Assembly: GCA_907163375.1 (NCBI GenBank)
Contig: CAJQUW010003605.1
Span: 69,501-133,500, forward strand
DNA length: 64,000 nt
Source: Prostheceraeus crozeri
Lineage: Eukaryota > Platyhelminthes > Polycladida > Euryleptidae
Reading direction: 5' to 3'
Shown piece after piece: positions 44,476 through 55,902 of this stretch; position 1 is the first letter of the stretch, and each line of letters opens with the position of its first letter. The notes under the pieces were generated by a model. That model was not told where the DNA came from. It did not search any database and saw nothing but the letters and a program-made list of their open reading frames with translations. Made by a program: the position numbers and the translations under genes.

Positions 44476-45985
44476 TCTATGAAGAATTTGCAGGACTAAA
44501 CATTTTCAATCTGTAACTATGACAAACTACCAACAGAGAAAGATTGATCTCATCAATGATAAAACAGATATAATACTAGCACTATAATCAAGTAATGTAA
44601 TAAGTATATGTGCATTAAGCAAGATAAAGGAAATGTTAAGCTGAGAGAAATTCAAAAGGCATTAAGAAGCAAAGAATAACTGCATGCATGCATGCATGCT
44701 CCATAACATAATAGGGAATAATGATAGAAGAAACAAAAATGAATTGATAAACAAATAGTACGCAAAGAACAGGTTTGATGCTCTTAAAAGACAAGGGTTC
44801 AAGAATGTCCGGAAATAATGAATGTCATGGTTGAAATGTTGAAATAGATTAAAAGAATGCAATAGTTCCTAAAAGCTGCACTTTCTTCACATGTACAAAA
44901 GTGTAGATGTCAGTTGATGACGCTGGAAGGCTGACGGTATGAGCATGGAAGATGACGATCTCAGTTGCTGATACGATCAGGCCGGTTGTTAAAGCATCAG
45001 ACTCATCCATTTTCACGATTTGTTTCGTGAATATCCATGGACACAATTGTCCGAACATAGATGTTCTGATAGCAAAAAAGCACAGTAGATGAATTGCATT
45101 TATGCGTTATTAACACGGGTCACAAACGTCTACAGACAGTGAATAATCCTGCAAAAATTAATTTAATTCTTTAACATAATCCGTTCCCATTTTCGGACTA
45201 AGATACTAACCTAAAGACGATTCTTCGAAAACGAGAGATGGATCTTATTAATGAATGATTATGTGAATATGTCCTCAGGAATAAACAGACCTAAATGCGA
45301 ATGACAGAGCGCCTAATACAGCATTTTGTTTACATATGGTATACAATTATATGCTTTATTCAAAGCCATGATCCAAAGTGGGCCTGTCACAAATGCGAGT
45401 TCTAATGGCTCCAAAGGAAAAAGTGGATGTATGTAGTAGGATTAATCCAAAGATGCATTTCATATTAAATAAAAGCAACTCAAAACTCAATCGAACCAAG
45501 GTCTACTAACTCACTGGTGGAGAGATAGTCAATAGCTATAGCGCAATACAGCGGTAAGTTGTTAATGCATTCATCACAGGATTCTATTAGTGTTGTAAGC
45601 ATTAGGACCTTCTTCTAAGTATCTTTCACATGCAAGAATCTAGCCTATGATGACATCACGATCATGCCTAGATTTTGAAAGCATCAGTGAGTTGAGCAGC
45701 CGAGGCCGTAGGGATCATTGATGCTTGAAGAAGCTAGGCATGATTACTATTGTAGTGAATGTCCTTATTCAATGAAATTTCAATAATAGAAGGCAACACA
45801 ACGTCTATGCATCATTGTTATCCTTCTAATTCAAAGTTTTCACGAACGATTTTTTAAAGGAATAATTGCATAGTTGACTTCTAAAGTAATTAAGGCAGGA
45901 AGGCAATCCTTAATTTTTCATTTAATTGTTCCATGTCCCTATACATGTACGTAGGTTCACTTAACACAAGATTTTCCAGGAGCGT
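44476..45985. other. No recognised gene; TGCA microsatellite
   Basis: A short (TGCA)n run lies at about 44,681-44,699. Otherwise ordinary AT-rich DNA. Confidence 0.4.
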
Positions 45986-45989
45986 ATCT

Positions 45990-46230
45990 TTGGCGTTAAG
46001 ATGGGGATTGCTGTAACTGCAGGCAGACTGATGAAGCAAAACTGCTTGCTTAATTGAACAAAACTAGCATGTTAATTATGGCTGCAATTTCTAAGGAGCG
46101 GTTCTAATGTTGAGAATCATGAATTGGACCTGCTGATGATTTCTGATGTAGGAAGAAATGGCAGCTATTTATGTCTGTTCCCATATTTCACTGAGGATGC
46201 AAGTATTTAATATTCAATTATTCTATTTAC
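45990..46230 (+). repeat. Third copy of the 44-kb dispersed repeat
   Basis: CTAGCATGTTAAT, TGCTGATGATTTCTGATG, GAAATGGCAGCTATTTA, TGTTCCCATATTTCACTGA and ATTCAATTATTCTATTTACA correspond in order to the inverted copy at 44.03-44.21 kb. Divergence between copies is clearly higher than in the 1.9-kb array. Confidence 0.65.
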
Positions 46231-47188
46231 ATTGTGTTCACAAAAAACAGTCTTTATTGATTAATTGCAGTCGCACTGGCTAAGACGGCATATCAGTGTG
46301 ACAATACATCAATATGTAAATACATTCAATATATTCAGGTTCTCTTGATCTCGTGATGAGGAATAACACAAAAACTGGTGAAATTTCCTGAAATGACTGA
46401 AGTAATAACTGTGACAACCTATATTTTCCCTTGAAAGTCTTCGTGCATTAGAAATGGAGGAAAACTGTCTTGAAAAAACGATCTCTTGAAGCTGACGCAA
46501 GATAGCAAGAGTCGCGTAATGACTTTCGGATCAAACTAGCAGATAAGGTCAGACAAGGACAAGCATATTAGTACAGTCTAAGAGGTAGTGAATTTGCTTC
46601 ATTTCACATTGAATATACTTTATTTCTTGCTATTCGAGAGCATCTAATTGTTTCTTATCTCCATGAATAACACTTGTTCAAATACAAATGAATCAACAGA
46701 TCAAGCGTAACTCGAGCAACATCATTGATTGACATAATACACTGAATGGATTGTAAAAGTAGCAGAGAACATCAAGATTGCAGACAACGTGTAGAAAAAT
46801 GGCCTGAATTGTTATTTCCAAAAGAGCATCTCGAAGAACTCTTAAGGCCGTATCACATCACCTACAAGCACGTGTTGCGTTTTCAAAGTCATAGACGTAG
46901 GTTAACAAATTCTCTAATGGTGAAAAAAAAACAAATGGTGAAATTTCAAGTGCAAAAGATAACATTTAAACACGGACATGGACATGTAAGACGATGAGAG
47001 GAATGAAATGTCATAGACTGTTATGAAATGTGAGTGGAGCTGTCAAACCTCAGAAGTTGAAAAATATTCAACTAGAGACATTTGATTGGATGTGACAGTT
47101 ATGACCAGGAAATTCTATGAATATGAAGATCAAGAATTCTTTATCGCACTATTCATAGACGTCTTTGTTGTGACGCTGCAATGCAATA

Positions 47189-47380
47189 ACTTCTTGCATG
47201 GGTAGCCTACATAAACAATGTACATGTTCGCGTTTCACACGACTTTCAAAACGCGATACGTACGTGCAACACGCATGTTGCGATACGGCCTTTTAACTTC
47301 TTGCGTGGTCACATGTACGTGTTTGCCTTTCACACGACGTTTGAAGCGCAACACGCAACACGTGACCCGAAGGCCGATTC
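47189..47380 (+). repeat. Imperfect direct duplication, CpG-rich
   Basis: ACTTCTTGC.TGG, then CATGT.CGYGTTT, TTTCACACGAC and CAACACGCA recur in order at about 47,189-47,275 and 47,298-47,360. CACGTGTTGCG also occurs near 46,872. The block is richer in CpG than its surroundings. Confidence 0.5.
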
Positions 47381-49659
47381 ATGGTCGTCCGTGCGTCATG
47401 GTCGTCGTCCAACGTCATCACAGGGGGAGTCTGTTACACATGGGAGAAAGCACTTGACATGAATTAGTCATCGCCAAACATGTAATGAAAACTGACCGCA
47501 TCGCACAGGGTTCATAGTTTCTTCGTTTTGTGCATTGCATCGTTGAGTTAGATGAGATACGGAACGCCAACATTGTGACAATGTGATAGAATGTGGTGAA
47601 GATCATGTAGCTAAACGAAAGTTCCGTTCAGCTGAATGCCCAAATTATACCACCCTCTAACAAAATTTGGTGGATTTCCGTGAAAATCTCACTAAAAATG
47701 TGAGCAATTGAACTCACTTCTGTTTGAATTTACACGATACACGCTAGTGCTTCTATCTCGTTGCACTTAAAATGGTAGGGTTGTTCAGAGAGTGCTGAAG
47801 AGAGGTGCTCTCATTTATTTTCATCACATTTTTGATAGATAATGAGCTGAAGCCATATATGTCTCATAATTATCATCGATAATAGCAAAGACGTCCATTA
47901 AATTGGTCTTCTGAAATAGACTCAATCATTCTTAGTCACACCTTATATATAAAAAGCATGAATGACACTCAATACAGAAATAATGTACAACCCAAAATAG
48001 AAGGTTGTGAATGGTGGAGGTTCTACCAATTAGGACCTTTCCCAGTATAAGCACCCAACTTGAAAAAGAAAGGCTGGATGCATTCTGTGTGTGTTCAGGA
48101 GTGAGACGTGGGCGCGGAAGGGCCATCAAATCATGAAATGGAAAGAACAGAAAAGTCATTGGTTAGAAGAGAGTGTGGCTGGAAGCGCTAACACAGGAGT
48201 GAAGATCTAAGGACTGTGATGAACGTAGAGAGCATTTCCGATGTTCTGCGAAAAATAAAGCTTCACTGGTCTTGCAACATCATCAGAAGAGACTACAATA
48301 AATGTCCTTTAATATGCCTGAATTTAAACTTATCTTTTCAACTTGATGTCGTAGGCTGAAGACCAACAGGTTGTTATTAAGAACAAGGAAAACATGGTCA
48401 GAGGTCATCTCCGAAGATCATCCCGAGGTCATCCATGGACCTAAATCCAGCATTGATCTATAAAACAACAGATGTGGAGGCGCGCTTAGTAACAACCATC
48501 TGACCCTTTCAACGTAGAATAACGGAAAACGGAGACTTATAAAGTGCATGTACGTAAGCTATCAGTTTTGCAAAAAATTGCGGTAGACTTTCTGAGTCGC
48601 AGATGCGTAGGCAAATTTGAAAAGGAACCGTGGTCCGCACCAAAGGGGTTCGCAGGTTGCGACCCTGATTTATGCTATCTGTCGCAACGCTGAGTATAAT
48701 ACATGTCATGTTGCTTGATGGTAGTATATATACTGTTGTTGTTTCATGATTCCTTTTACTGAAGTCCTTTTTGATGCATTTGTGAAAAGTGCGGATAATG
48801 ATGATGCATCAAAAATGCGCTAACTAAAGAACTTAATTGCAAAATATTCAAAACGTGATTTGTCACAAGCAAACGCAAAATGTGACTTCATTTCAGGCTT
48901 ACTTCAATATCGTGAAATAATTTGCTAGTGTTTGAAATCGCCAGCACATGGCTCGTACAGCTAAAGGTACACCAGTATGTTCGGTAAAGAGAATTAGATT
49001 GTTTAACACTTTCAGTTTACTAGATGTGAGACTAATTGAAAACGATGGCACACGCTGGAATTTAGTTAGTGTGCAAAAAGGAATTCCTAATACCTTACAG
49101 AGATAGGAAAAAGTCGTGCGTCGCGAGCGGATTAATGTAAATTCCATCAAAGTGATTCCATTACCGTGATTCCTTTCGATTCAAAGAATTCAGATTATTG
49201 CGCACAAGTTTTCTCTATTATGTTGGTCCTTCCGATCATTATTAAAGAAAATAGCGGCGTTTGAAATTTGGTTCACCTGATTATTTCTCCAACCTCTTCT
49301 CAGCATTCCTCAGTGCACACACTGAATGTAGTAAGACAGTGATGTGTGTCCTGTGCGTCCGAAACGATGCTACAACACGCACGACATTCGCTTGCTGGTG
49401 TCCAAAACCCGGCTTACAGCTGACTGCTTGAGAGGGTGCCTGTAATTTCCAATTGTATTACGGTAAACGACGCTTCCCTTCAGTCTAGGAACACTGAAGG
49501 AGCGGAGCAAGCTGTCTAATTCTGTGGTTGGGTACCTTAGTGTCATAATAACTCTTATCATTTGCGAAAGCTAGCTTGATGGAAGGTCAATAGAAACTGG
49601 CGCTCAACGCGCATAGAGTAAGCCACTGACATAATTTTCACATTTTTCCACTGCCTACT

Positions 49660-49716
49660 TCCGGAGTCGGATTTCTATCAATATGATGGAACTTCATACC
49701 ACATCCATGCACTGCA
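49660..49716. repeat. Degraded likeness of the 60.2-kb hAT end
   Basis: CGGAGTCGGATTTCTATCAA, then ATGATGGAACT and CATCCATGC, resembles the right terminus at 60,184-60,227 (CGGAGTCGGAG, ATCAAAATGAC, GGACT, CATCCCTG). It may be an older copy of the same family, 0.7 kb outside the composite. Confidence 0.35.
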
Positions 49717-50381
49717 GTGCTGGAAGAGCTGATGCTTCTCAGACAGAACTAATCAAGCAAATTAAGATAAATATTACACCATCACTGCTAGACTATGAAA
49801 TGATTGTATAGATTTGGTCGCTGATTGATATCAACAAAGTGAGACGCACGAAAAGCACTTTTTCAGGAAATAAACTAGATTTTTGGTGATAGAGAAAGAA
49901 ATCTACCTTAAGGTCGACAAAGACATGATAACTGCAGAACGTGACTTAAGCGAAATTTGGAGACAAAATTAACATAGATAAAGAATAGGAAGTGATACAG
50001 ATAATCACGTGAAAAAGAACGAAGAAATGAAGCGTCAGTGATGAAAATTAATCCATCTTCAAAGCGAATTTAATGAAGTGTAAAACCGAAAATATGACGA
50101 CAAATCCTGAAACTTATCAAAAGAGAAAACTGTACCAAATCACGAACAAACACTGCTGTTGGAGCATTTTGCGTTTATAGAAAATGCTTTAAATAACAGA
50201 TTTAGAAAAACCAAAAGAATTGAAATACACATAAAAAGTTATAAAAAGTAAAAGTATCAGTAAATTAAAGCTCTCATCATTATATAGCAGAAAAAGTAAA
50301 ATCTAAACGCTCTTTAAAAAATTGAAGTTGCAGGTGCAACATGCTCGATATCTTTCAGGAAATGCTGTTTGTAAATAAGCG

Positions 50382-50389
50382 CTTTGCAG
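50382..50389. repeat. Left 8-bp target duplication (CTTTGCAG)
   Basis: It matches CTTTGTAG at 60,228-60,235 in seven of eight positions; hAT insertions duplicate 8 bp. Confidence 0.7.
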
Positions 50390-50638
50390 CAGGGATGCGG
50401 AGTCGGAGTCCTATCATTTTTGCCGGACTTCGGCCTATAACTAGACCCGAAATATAATAAAAACAAATTATTTATCCTTGTGCATGGCTGTCACTGTCTT
50501 GACTTCAACTTTCTCCGTCAGACAGAGTACAGAGACAGCAGTGCATGCAAAGCTTTGTGTACGCTAAAGCGTCTGACGCGTCTCTTTCCTGCTTTTCAAG
50601 TGTCGATACGCAGAAAAAGTACAGTGGCACCAAATATA

Positions 50639-50662
50639 TTTCGGTCTTGCGACCTTCTTCAG
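50639..50662 (-). ncRNA. Hammerhead-ribozyme-like core
   Basis: On the minus strand: CTGAAGA (fits CUGANGA), one unpaired A, GGTC-GCAA-GACC (helix II with a GNRA-type loop), then GAAA. GAAA is followed by a self-complementary TATATA-rich run that could give a short helix III in a dimer, and by a U-rich cleavage position. Helix I would be weak and partly wobble (GGTCG with TGGTG). The extra A is a deviation. Hammerheads of this short-helix-III kind are known from Penelope-like elements, and one lies on the same strand at 54.6-55.7 kb. Confidence 0.4.
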
Positions 50663-50934
50663 CGACCATAGCTTTCTATGCGTAAATTGCACCCATGAAG
50701 TCAAGCATATGGAAATCACATGGGTCGTAAAATACAAGAAAGCATGAATTACCTAACGGACGAAAACCAAAAATAGAAATCAATCAGTCAGATGGCTCAC
50801 CAGATATTGAAATTTGAAAATGTCAAGCGTATGTCACAGGGTCAGATTAGCAAACTTGCCAAACTTACTTAACTTGTCGTCTGGTTTAAAGGATACCATC
50901 TATACAATGCAGGCAAAACCATTCATCCATTATT

Positions 50935-51545
50935 ACCAGAGCTGATTTGGAGGATATACTGGATTCAAAACTTGTCAGTTTCTTGCATCAGTTTGAGACC
51001 AAAATGTCTTCAATGTTGAAAGCAGATTTGAAACTTTGCAGAGAGAGTTGGATGATTTAAAAAACCTCAAATATCTTACTGACCCAACCCATTTAACGGA
51101 TAAAGTCGAAGAGAATGTCGTTAGTGAGGTGATACAGCGACATGATAGACGCATGAATTTGATAGTCTCTGGCTTATCAAAGGATGAAAGTGACTCTCTT
51201 GCAACTAGGACTGCAAGTGATTATGAGAAGCTGAAAAGTATTTTTCTTGGTATTTCAGAGTTTCGACCAAACGCATCGACAAACTCAGTCCCGGTAAATC
51301 GAGACTTCTTCGGATTCAGTGCTCAAGCACACATTCGAAACATGAGATCATACACCGATCACAATATTTGCGACACCATCCACCTTATAAACAGGTATTT
51401 ATTAATCCAGATTTGGCTGAAATGCAAAGAAAGAGAAACAAAGAATTGAGAGATGATCAACGTCAAAGGAGGAGTAGAAACAAGGATGTTATTATACAAC
51501 ATGGGAGAGTAATGCACCGAACTAACGCAAAATTGGATTTTCATT
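50935..51545 (+). pseudogene. LINE ORF1-like protein, broken
   Basis: Begins with a helical stretch (VSFLHQFETKMSSMLK), continues with QRELDDLKNL and RHDRRMNLIVSGL (near 51,139-51,178), the start of the RRM-like RNA-binding domain of LINE ORF1 proteins. After a frame change it ends with INPDLAEMQRKRNKELRDDQ and RRSRNKDVIIQHGRV, the basic C-terminal block of that family. It would coat LINE RNA. No zinc finger is visible upstream. At least one frameshift near 51,390. Confidence 0.65.
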
Positions 51546-54058
51546 GAAGATTTTATCCCAACCTAAATCCTTGGCGCTTATAAAACGCTCTCCGAAAATC
51601 CTGTGTTCAAATGCTTGCTCTGTAGTAGCAAAGATTGATGAAGTACGTACGACTTTACTAATGATAGGTCTAGACATTTTTGTTTGTTCAGAAACATGGC
51701 TATCATCCGAAAAGCATGACATTGGTACTGTCTTAATCGATGTGTTTGCTTGCATTCGTGATGATCGTCAAAACCGAATCGGAGGCGGCGTAGCAATTTG
51801 GATCAGGAACTGTATACCATTCAAACGTCGATGTTTCCTCCCTCTATGTGGGATAGAGTTGGTATTTCTCATTTTAACTGTGACTCGTGATGCCAGCTGC
51901 TGCTATTAGCGACTTTGTGACAGACTGCCTTGATACTATTTTGAATGATTTTCCGAACTTTGACGTCATAATGTGTGGGGACTTTAACCGTTTCAATCTT
52001 GACGACTTATGCAGTTCCTTTGGTCTCGTCAATACGTATAAAAGACCGACATATGGCTCTCCAGAGCTGGATTACATGCTTTTTACTGATGATTTAGCGC
52101 TGTATTATAAAGTGTCTGAGTTTACGCCTTTCGGCAGATCAAAAGTTGCTCACGTTTCACTTCTTGCTACTCCACTAGTAAAATCTGAAAACCATTTAGA
52201 GGTAATTCGTAAAGTACACGATCTAAGAAAATCAAATATGGATAGCTTCGCAATGTTGATTCAATACGTCGAATGGTCATTTGTTGGTGATGGGAGAATA
52301 ACCTTAGATACAAAATGACGTCTTTTTCATGATATAATTGAAAATGTCGCATTTCAAACAGTTCCTATATCATTGGTCCGGTTCACTGCGAAAGATAAAC
52401 CGTGGTTTACGCCTATTATCACAGACCTAATTAACAAAAGATGGAACGCCTTTCGAAACCGAAATTTTCCTGTGTACAGCCATTTGAAAATGAATCTTCA
52501 AAGCGAAATCGCTAAATCAAAAGTCTCCTGGACGAAGAAGATGGGGTCGGCAGACTTATGGAAGGCTGTTAGCATGCATATTGGAACAAAGGTGTCTAGT
52601 CCAATCATGCCACTGATATCTGAGTACTCCACTGTCGAGGATGGTATTGATTCAATCAATCGTGCCCTATCCTCTGCATTTCTTCCTGATACTATACAAA
52701 CTGTGAATACAAGTGCCTATTTTTTGAATAATACAATCAGTATAATTGTAAGTCCTATGGTTGTCTACGATATGATTATCAGAAGCCCTTCCAACAAGGC
52801 GTCTCCTGACGTACCAATATCGCTGTATAAACATGCAGCGTCATCTTTGGCAGCACCTCTTTGTAGGCTTTATCAAGCGTCTCTTGAAAGTAGTGTTGTC
52901 CCGTTTATATGGAAATCAGCATTAATGTGCCCTGTTTCAAACTGTTCGTCGCCTTCTCTCAATGATATTCGTGCTATCAGCTTTTTGCGTATCCCAGCCA
53001 AGATCTTGGAGAAAATAGTCTTCAAAGCTCTGAAGCATCGTTTAATTGATTGTTGCGACAAAGTTCAGTATAGTTTCAGAGCTGTCTTCTACCTAGTGTG
53101 CTCTCAACAATCTGAATGACAACATCACTAAATATCTTGATAGTCCGAGTACACAAGAGGCATTAGTAATTTCTTATGACTACACTAAGGCTTTTGACAG
53201 GTTAAGAACAGATTTGATGATAAAGAGACTTATGGCTTGTGACTTTCCCGAAAGCATTATGAAATGGATTTCAGGTTATCTGACTGATAGAACACAGTAC
53301 GTCTCATTTGGTACAGCTAAAAGTAGTGAAGTAAAGACGTCCTCTGGAATACCAAAGGGTTCCATTCTCGGTCCGCTACTCCTCGCTGCCAGAACTGCAA
53401 CCTTTTCCTCGCTGAGTGATCACTGCCAAATAGTCAGGTATGCAGACGATACTACTCTATGTTTTCCAATATGTCCACTTCCAACGAATACATCATGCTA
53501 TGAAAATATCCTCAGGTGGTCCAGAGAGATGGATTTAGCAGCAAATATGAATAAATGCAAAGCCTTACTGATCCGCACGCGAAACTTAAAGGAAAATGTC
53601 AACTTACCAGCAGAGATTCCATTGGTCACAACACTCAAAATACTTGGAGTTACCTTCAGCTCCAAATACATATGTTCTGATCACGTCAATAATATCATCC
53701 GGATTGGTTCACAGCGAATGTATACTATTCGTATCCTAAAACCGTGTCTTTCTGTTGTGACTTGCAGCAAGTGTATTTCGCGTACGTACGTTCAATTTTT
53801 GAATATTGCTGTCCGCTCTTTATAGGCATGTCTAACACAGACTCATTGAGACTGGAGCGTGTACAACGTCGATTTCATAGGATGATCTGTGGTGCTCAGT
53901 GCGAGGAAGGCTGCTACTCCACTTTGATGAGTCGCCGAAAATATTTGGCCGAGAAATTTCTGAAAAATGTTATGAAAGACGACCACATTCTTCATGATCT
54001 GTTGCCTTGTGTTTCTCAGTCTGACCGCTCCATACTACCTGATGCACGATCAATTTGA
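51544..54058 (+). pseudogene. LINE endonuclease-reverse transcriptase, broken
   Basis: Endonuclease: SNACSVVAKIDEV, ICSETWL-type VCSETWLS (near 51,685), IGGGVAIWIRN, then in another frame VIMCGDFNR (near 51,966-51,995) and SPELDYML. Reverse transcriptase: KRWNAFRNRNF, SPSLNDIRAISFLRIPAKIL, YDYTKAFDRL (near 53,178-53,205), SSGIPKGSILGPLL, and catalytic YADDTTL (53,439-53,459), then a thumb with LKILGVTF. The frame changes near 51,900, 52,320, 53,100 and 53,800 prevent a single protein. The FTKAFDR and YADD residues remain intact. Related to, but distinct from, the minus-strand LINE at 55.7-59.2 kb. Confidence 0.85.
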
Positions 54059-54240
54059 CGTATCAAAACGTTTGTCATCTGTGCATGCAAGCTTTATAAT
54101 TCTCAACTGCGCCGCTGATTTACTTGTCTACCTGTACATTTATTATTGTTGAACTATCGTACCACTTATCTATGTATGTATTTTCAAGTACCATCCGATT
54201 TTCATTCAAAAGAGAAATAAACGCATATTACTATTATTAT

Positions 54241-54558
54241 ATTTTCTGAATGACTTAAAGTTAAATGGGTCAAACAAAGAGCAACATAGCTGAAAGAAAC
54301 AAATCGCTGTACCAAAAAAGATAACACCCAAACACTTGTAATTGTCAAGAAGCAAAGAATACGAAAACTATATAATAAATAAGAAGATTATGTGAAACAA
54401 AAAGTGACAAAGCATGATAAGCGAATAGGTACAACAAAAGAGATAGAGAAAGAATAATACTGATTCAGATAAATACATAGAAGGCAAATCAAAAAGCACA
54501 GAGAGGGTAAAATGGGGAACCTCAAAAGAAAAAAGTCCGAATGCAAGCAAGTTAAGAA
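54241..54558. other. A-rich non-coding segment
   Basis: An adenine-rich stretch between the plus-strand LINE tail and the stop of the Penelope-like frame. It is likely the 3' non-coding part of the Penelope-like element, read on the minus strand. Confidence 0.4.
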
Positions 54559-54561
54559 CTA

Positions 54562-55697
54562 ACGCAAAAGCGAGAGGAGATCCCTATCAGTTTTATTTGA
54601 CAATCGGACGGACACGTCAGGGACAGCATGGCATGCAGAACTGATCAGAGAGTTGAGTCTCGCGGTACACTCCCCTGGTGAAGTTAAGAGGTTGACTGTA
54701 TAAGTAGCCGGAGAAATGGCTTTGTACAAACCAAAAGGCCGATCAGTCCGCAAAGACCTAATCCATTGAGACTCCTTTAGAAGCCTGTGATTCTTTGATA
54801 GGCTTCGGTCGATCACGAAGAAAGTCAAATCGGACGCACTGTGTCCATCCGAAAAGTGTGGAACCAAGGGGGAATTAGGGTTGCGGTCACGACTGTTTCG
54901 GAGATGCTGACCAATGCGATGAAACATATGGTGATTAGTTTGCCCGACGTAGTGGATGAAACACTGCCGGCATTCGACCACATAAATGCAGTTCGACGTA
55001 GAGCAAGAGAGATAAAATAAAATATTATAAACAAATAAGGACCCCCGCAAGGTCTAAAACCGGGACGCAAGTCAAACCGAAGGCGAGTAAGTGAAAGGAC
55101 CTTCCGCTTCACAATTCTCAATGTCGATCTGGTGATCCCTTGTGCACGCCAATGAGGGTAAACTACCTGAGTAGTTGCTCTAAAGTCTTCCTCTGTCGAC
55201 GAACGAGTAGCCCATCGCAAAATTTGGGTGTTAAGGACACTTCTGAAAACATGAGGGGCGTGGTGTGAGTCTTTGGGAAGAATGCGTTGGCAGGCGGCAT
55301 TCTTTAAGGAGGTGGATGAGTCTATTCTCATTTGCAGGGCGGTGGATCATCAAATCCAAAAAGTGGATGGATTCAAGATGGTAGTTGAGCTGTAACTGAA
55401 TATGGGGATGACAGTTCTTCAAATGATGGTGAAACTCTCGCGCCATGCAGACAGACATAAAAATGTCATCTTGGAATCGAACCCACAGGAATGGTCTCAA
55501 GTGAAAAGAATTGACCGACTGCTCCTCCCAAACTCCCATGTAGATGTTGGCGATCGCTTCACCAAAAGACTTTCTCATAGCCACGCCAGACGTCTAAATC
55601 CAACGCTGACCGGAGAAAACATAATCATTGCGTTCAAGGGAAAGCTTGAGAGCCTGAATCAGTCATTCATCTGGTCGAAGATCGTCAGGAAAGCGGC
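54562..55697 (-). mobile_element. Penelope-like element with GIY-YIG endonuclease, 5'-truncated and broken
   Basis: On the minus strand: LKLSLERNDYVFSG, GEAIANIYMGVWEEQ and FLWVRFQDDIFM (reverse-transcriptase motifs; QDD stands for the usual YVDD/YIDD), FLDLMIHRP, then a PHWRAQGITRSTLR linker, and the endonuclease: NCIYVVECRQCFIHYVGQT followed by RIGQHLRN and LVPHF, which is the GIY-YIG-type nuclease of this order with its YVGQT box. The C-terminus ends at 54,562. The N-terminal part is missing beyond the TA repeat. The reading frame is interrupted a few times. It shares its strand with the hammerhead-like motif at 50.64 kb, which could be its 3' terminal repeat separated by the plus-strand LINE. 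Confidence 0.85.
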
Positions 55698-55699
55698 TG

Positions 55700-55731
<32 letters not shown>
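55698..55731. repeat. (TA)n microsatellite
   Basis: A pure TA run ending GTATATATT. It sits exactly between the truncated Penelope-like element and the 3' end of the minus-strand LINE, and may be that LINE's tail. Confidence 0.85.
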
Positions 55732-55902
55732 TGAATTGAATCACAAATGGGAATCAGAAGTTACACATCAATTTCATAGAAGCAAGTAAAGAAGTTACTG
55801 ATTACATAAAATTAGAGTTGATCACTGATCGGTCATGTCATCTTCCAATTAGTCATGATAAGTGGATGATTTTAAAATAGACACCTTTGGAAAGAAAGAT
55901 TT

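Larger units (their letters stand above)
46231..50380. other. Long stretch without recognised genes
   Basis: Frames are short and without domains. Two weak structures are listed separately (47.19-47.38 kb and 49.66-49.72 kb). Much of it is presumably old, unidentifiable repeat DNA. Confidence 0.4.
50930..54240 (+). mobile_element. CR1-group LINE, plus strand, broken
   Basis: Parts in order: an ORF1-like protein, an apurinic-type endonuclease, a reverse transcriptase, and a 3' end closing with AATAAACGCATATTACTATT and a short ATT tail, typical of CR1/Jockey-group LINEs that end in small repeats rather than poly-A. Several frame changes and stops interrupt the second gene. The left end is not precisely visible. 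It lies between the hammerhead-like motif and the Penelope-like body. Confidence 0.8.

Noticed and set aside
46746-46997. 83-codon frame with a charged, helical look
   Set aside because: Lysine- and histidine-rich content comes from A-rich and CpG-rich repeat-like DNA; no family match.
55402-55734. Plus-strand 110-codon frame
   Set aside because: Shadow of the Penelope-like reverse transcriptase on the minus strand.
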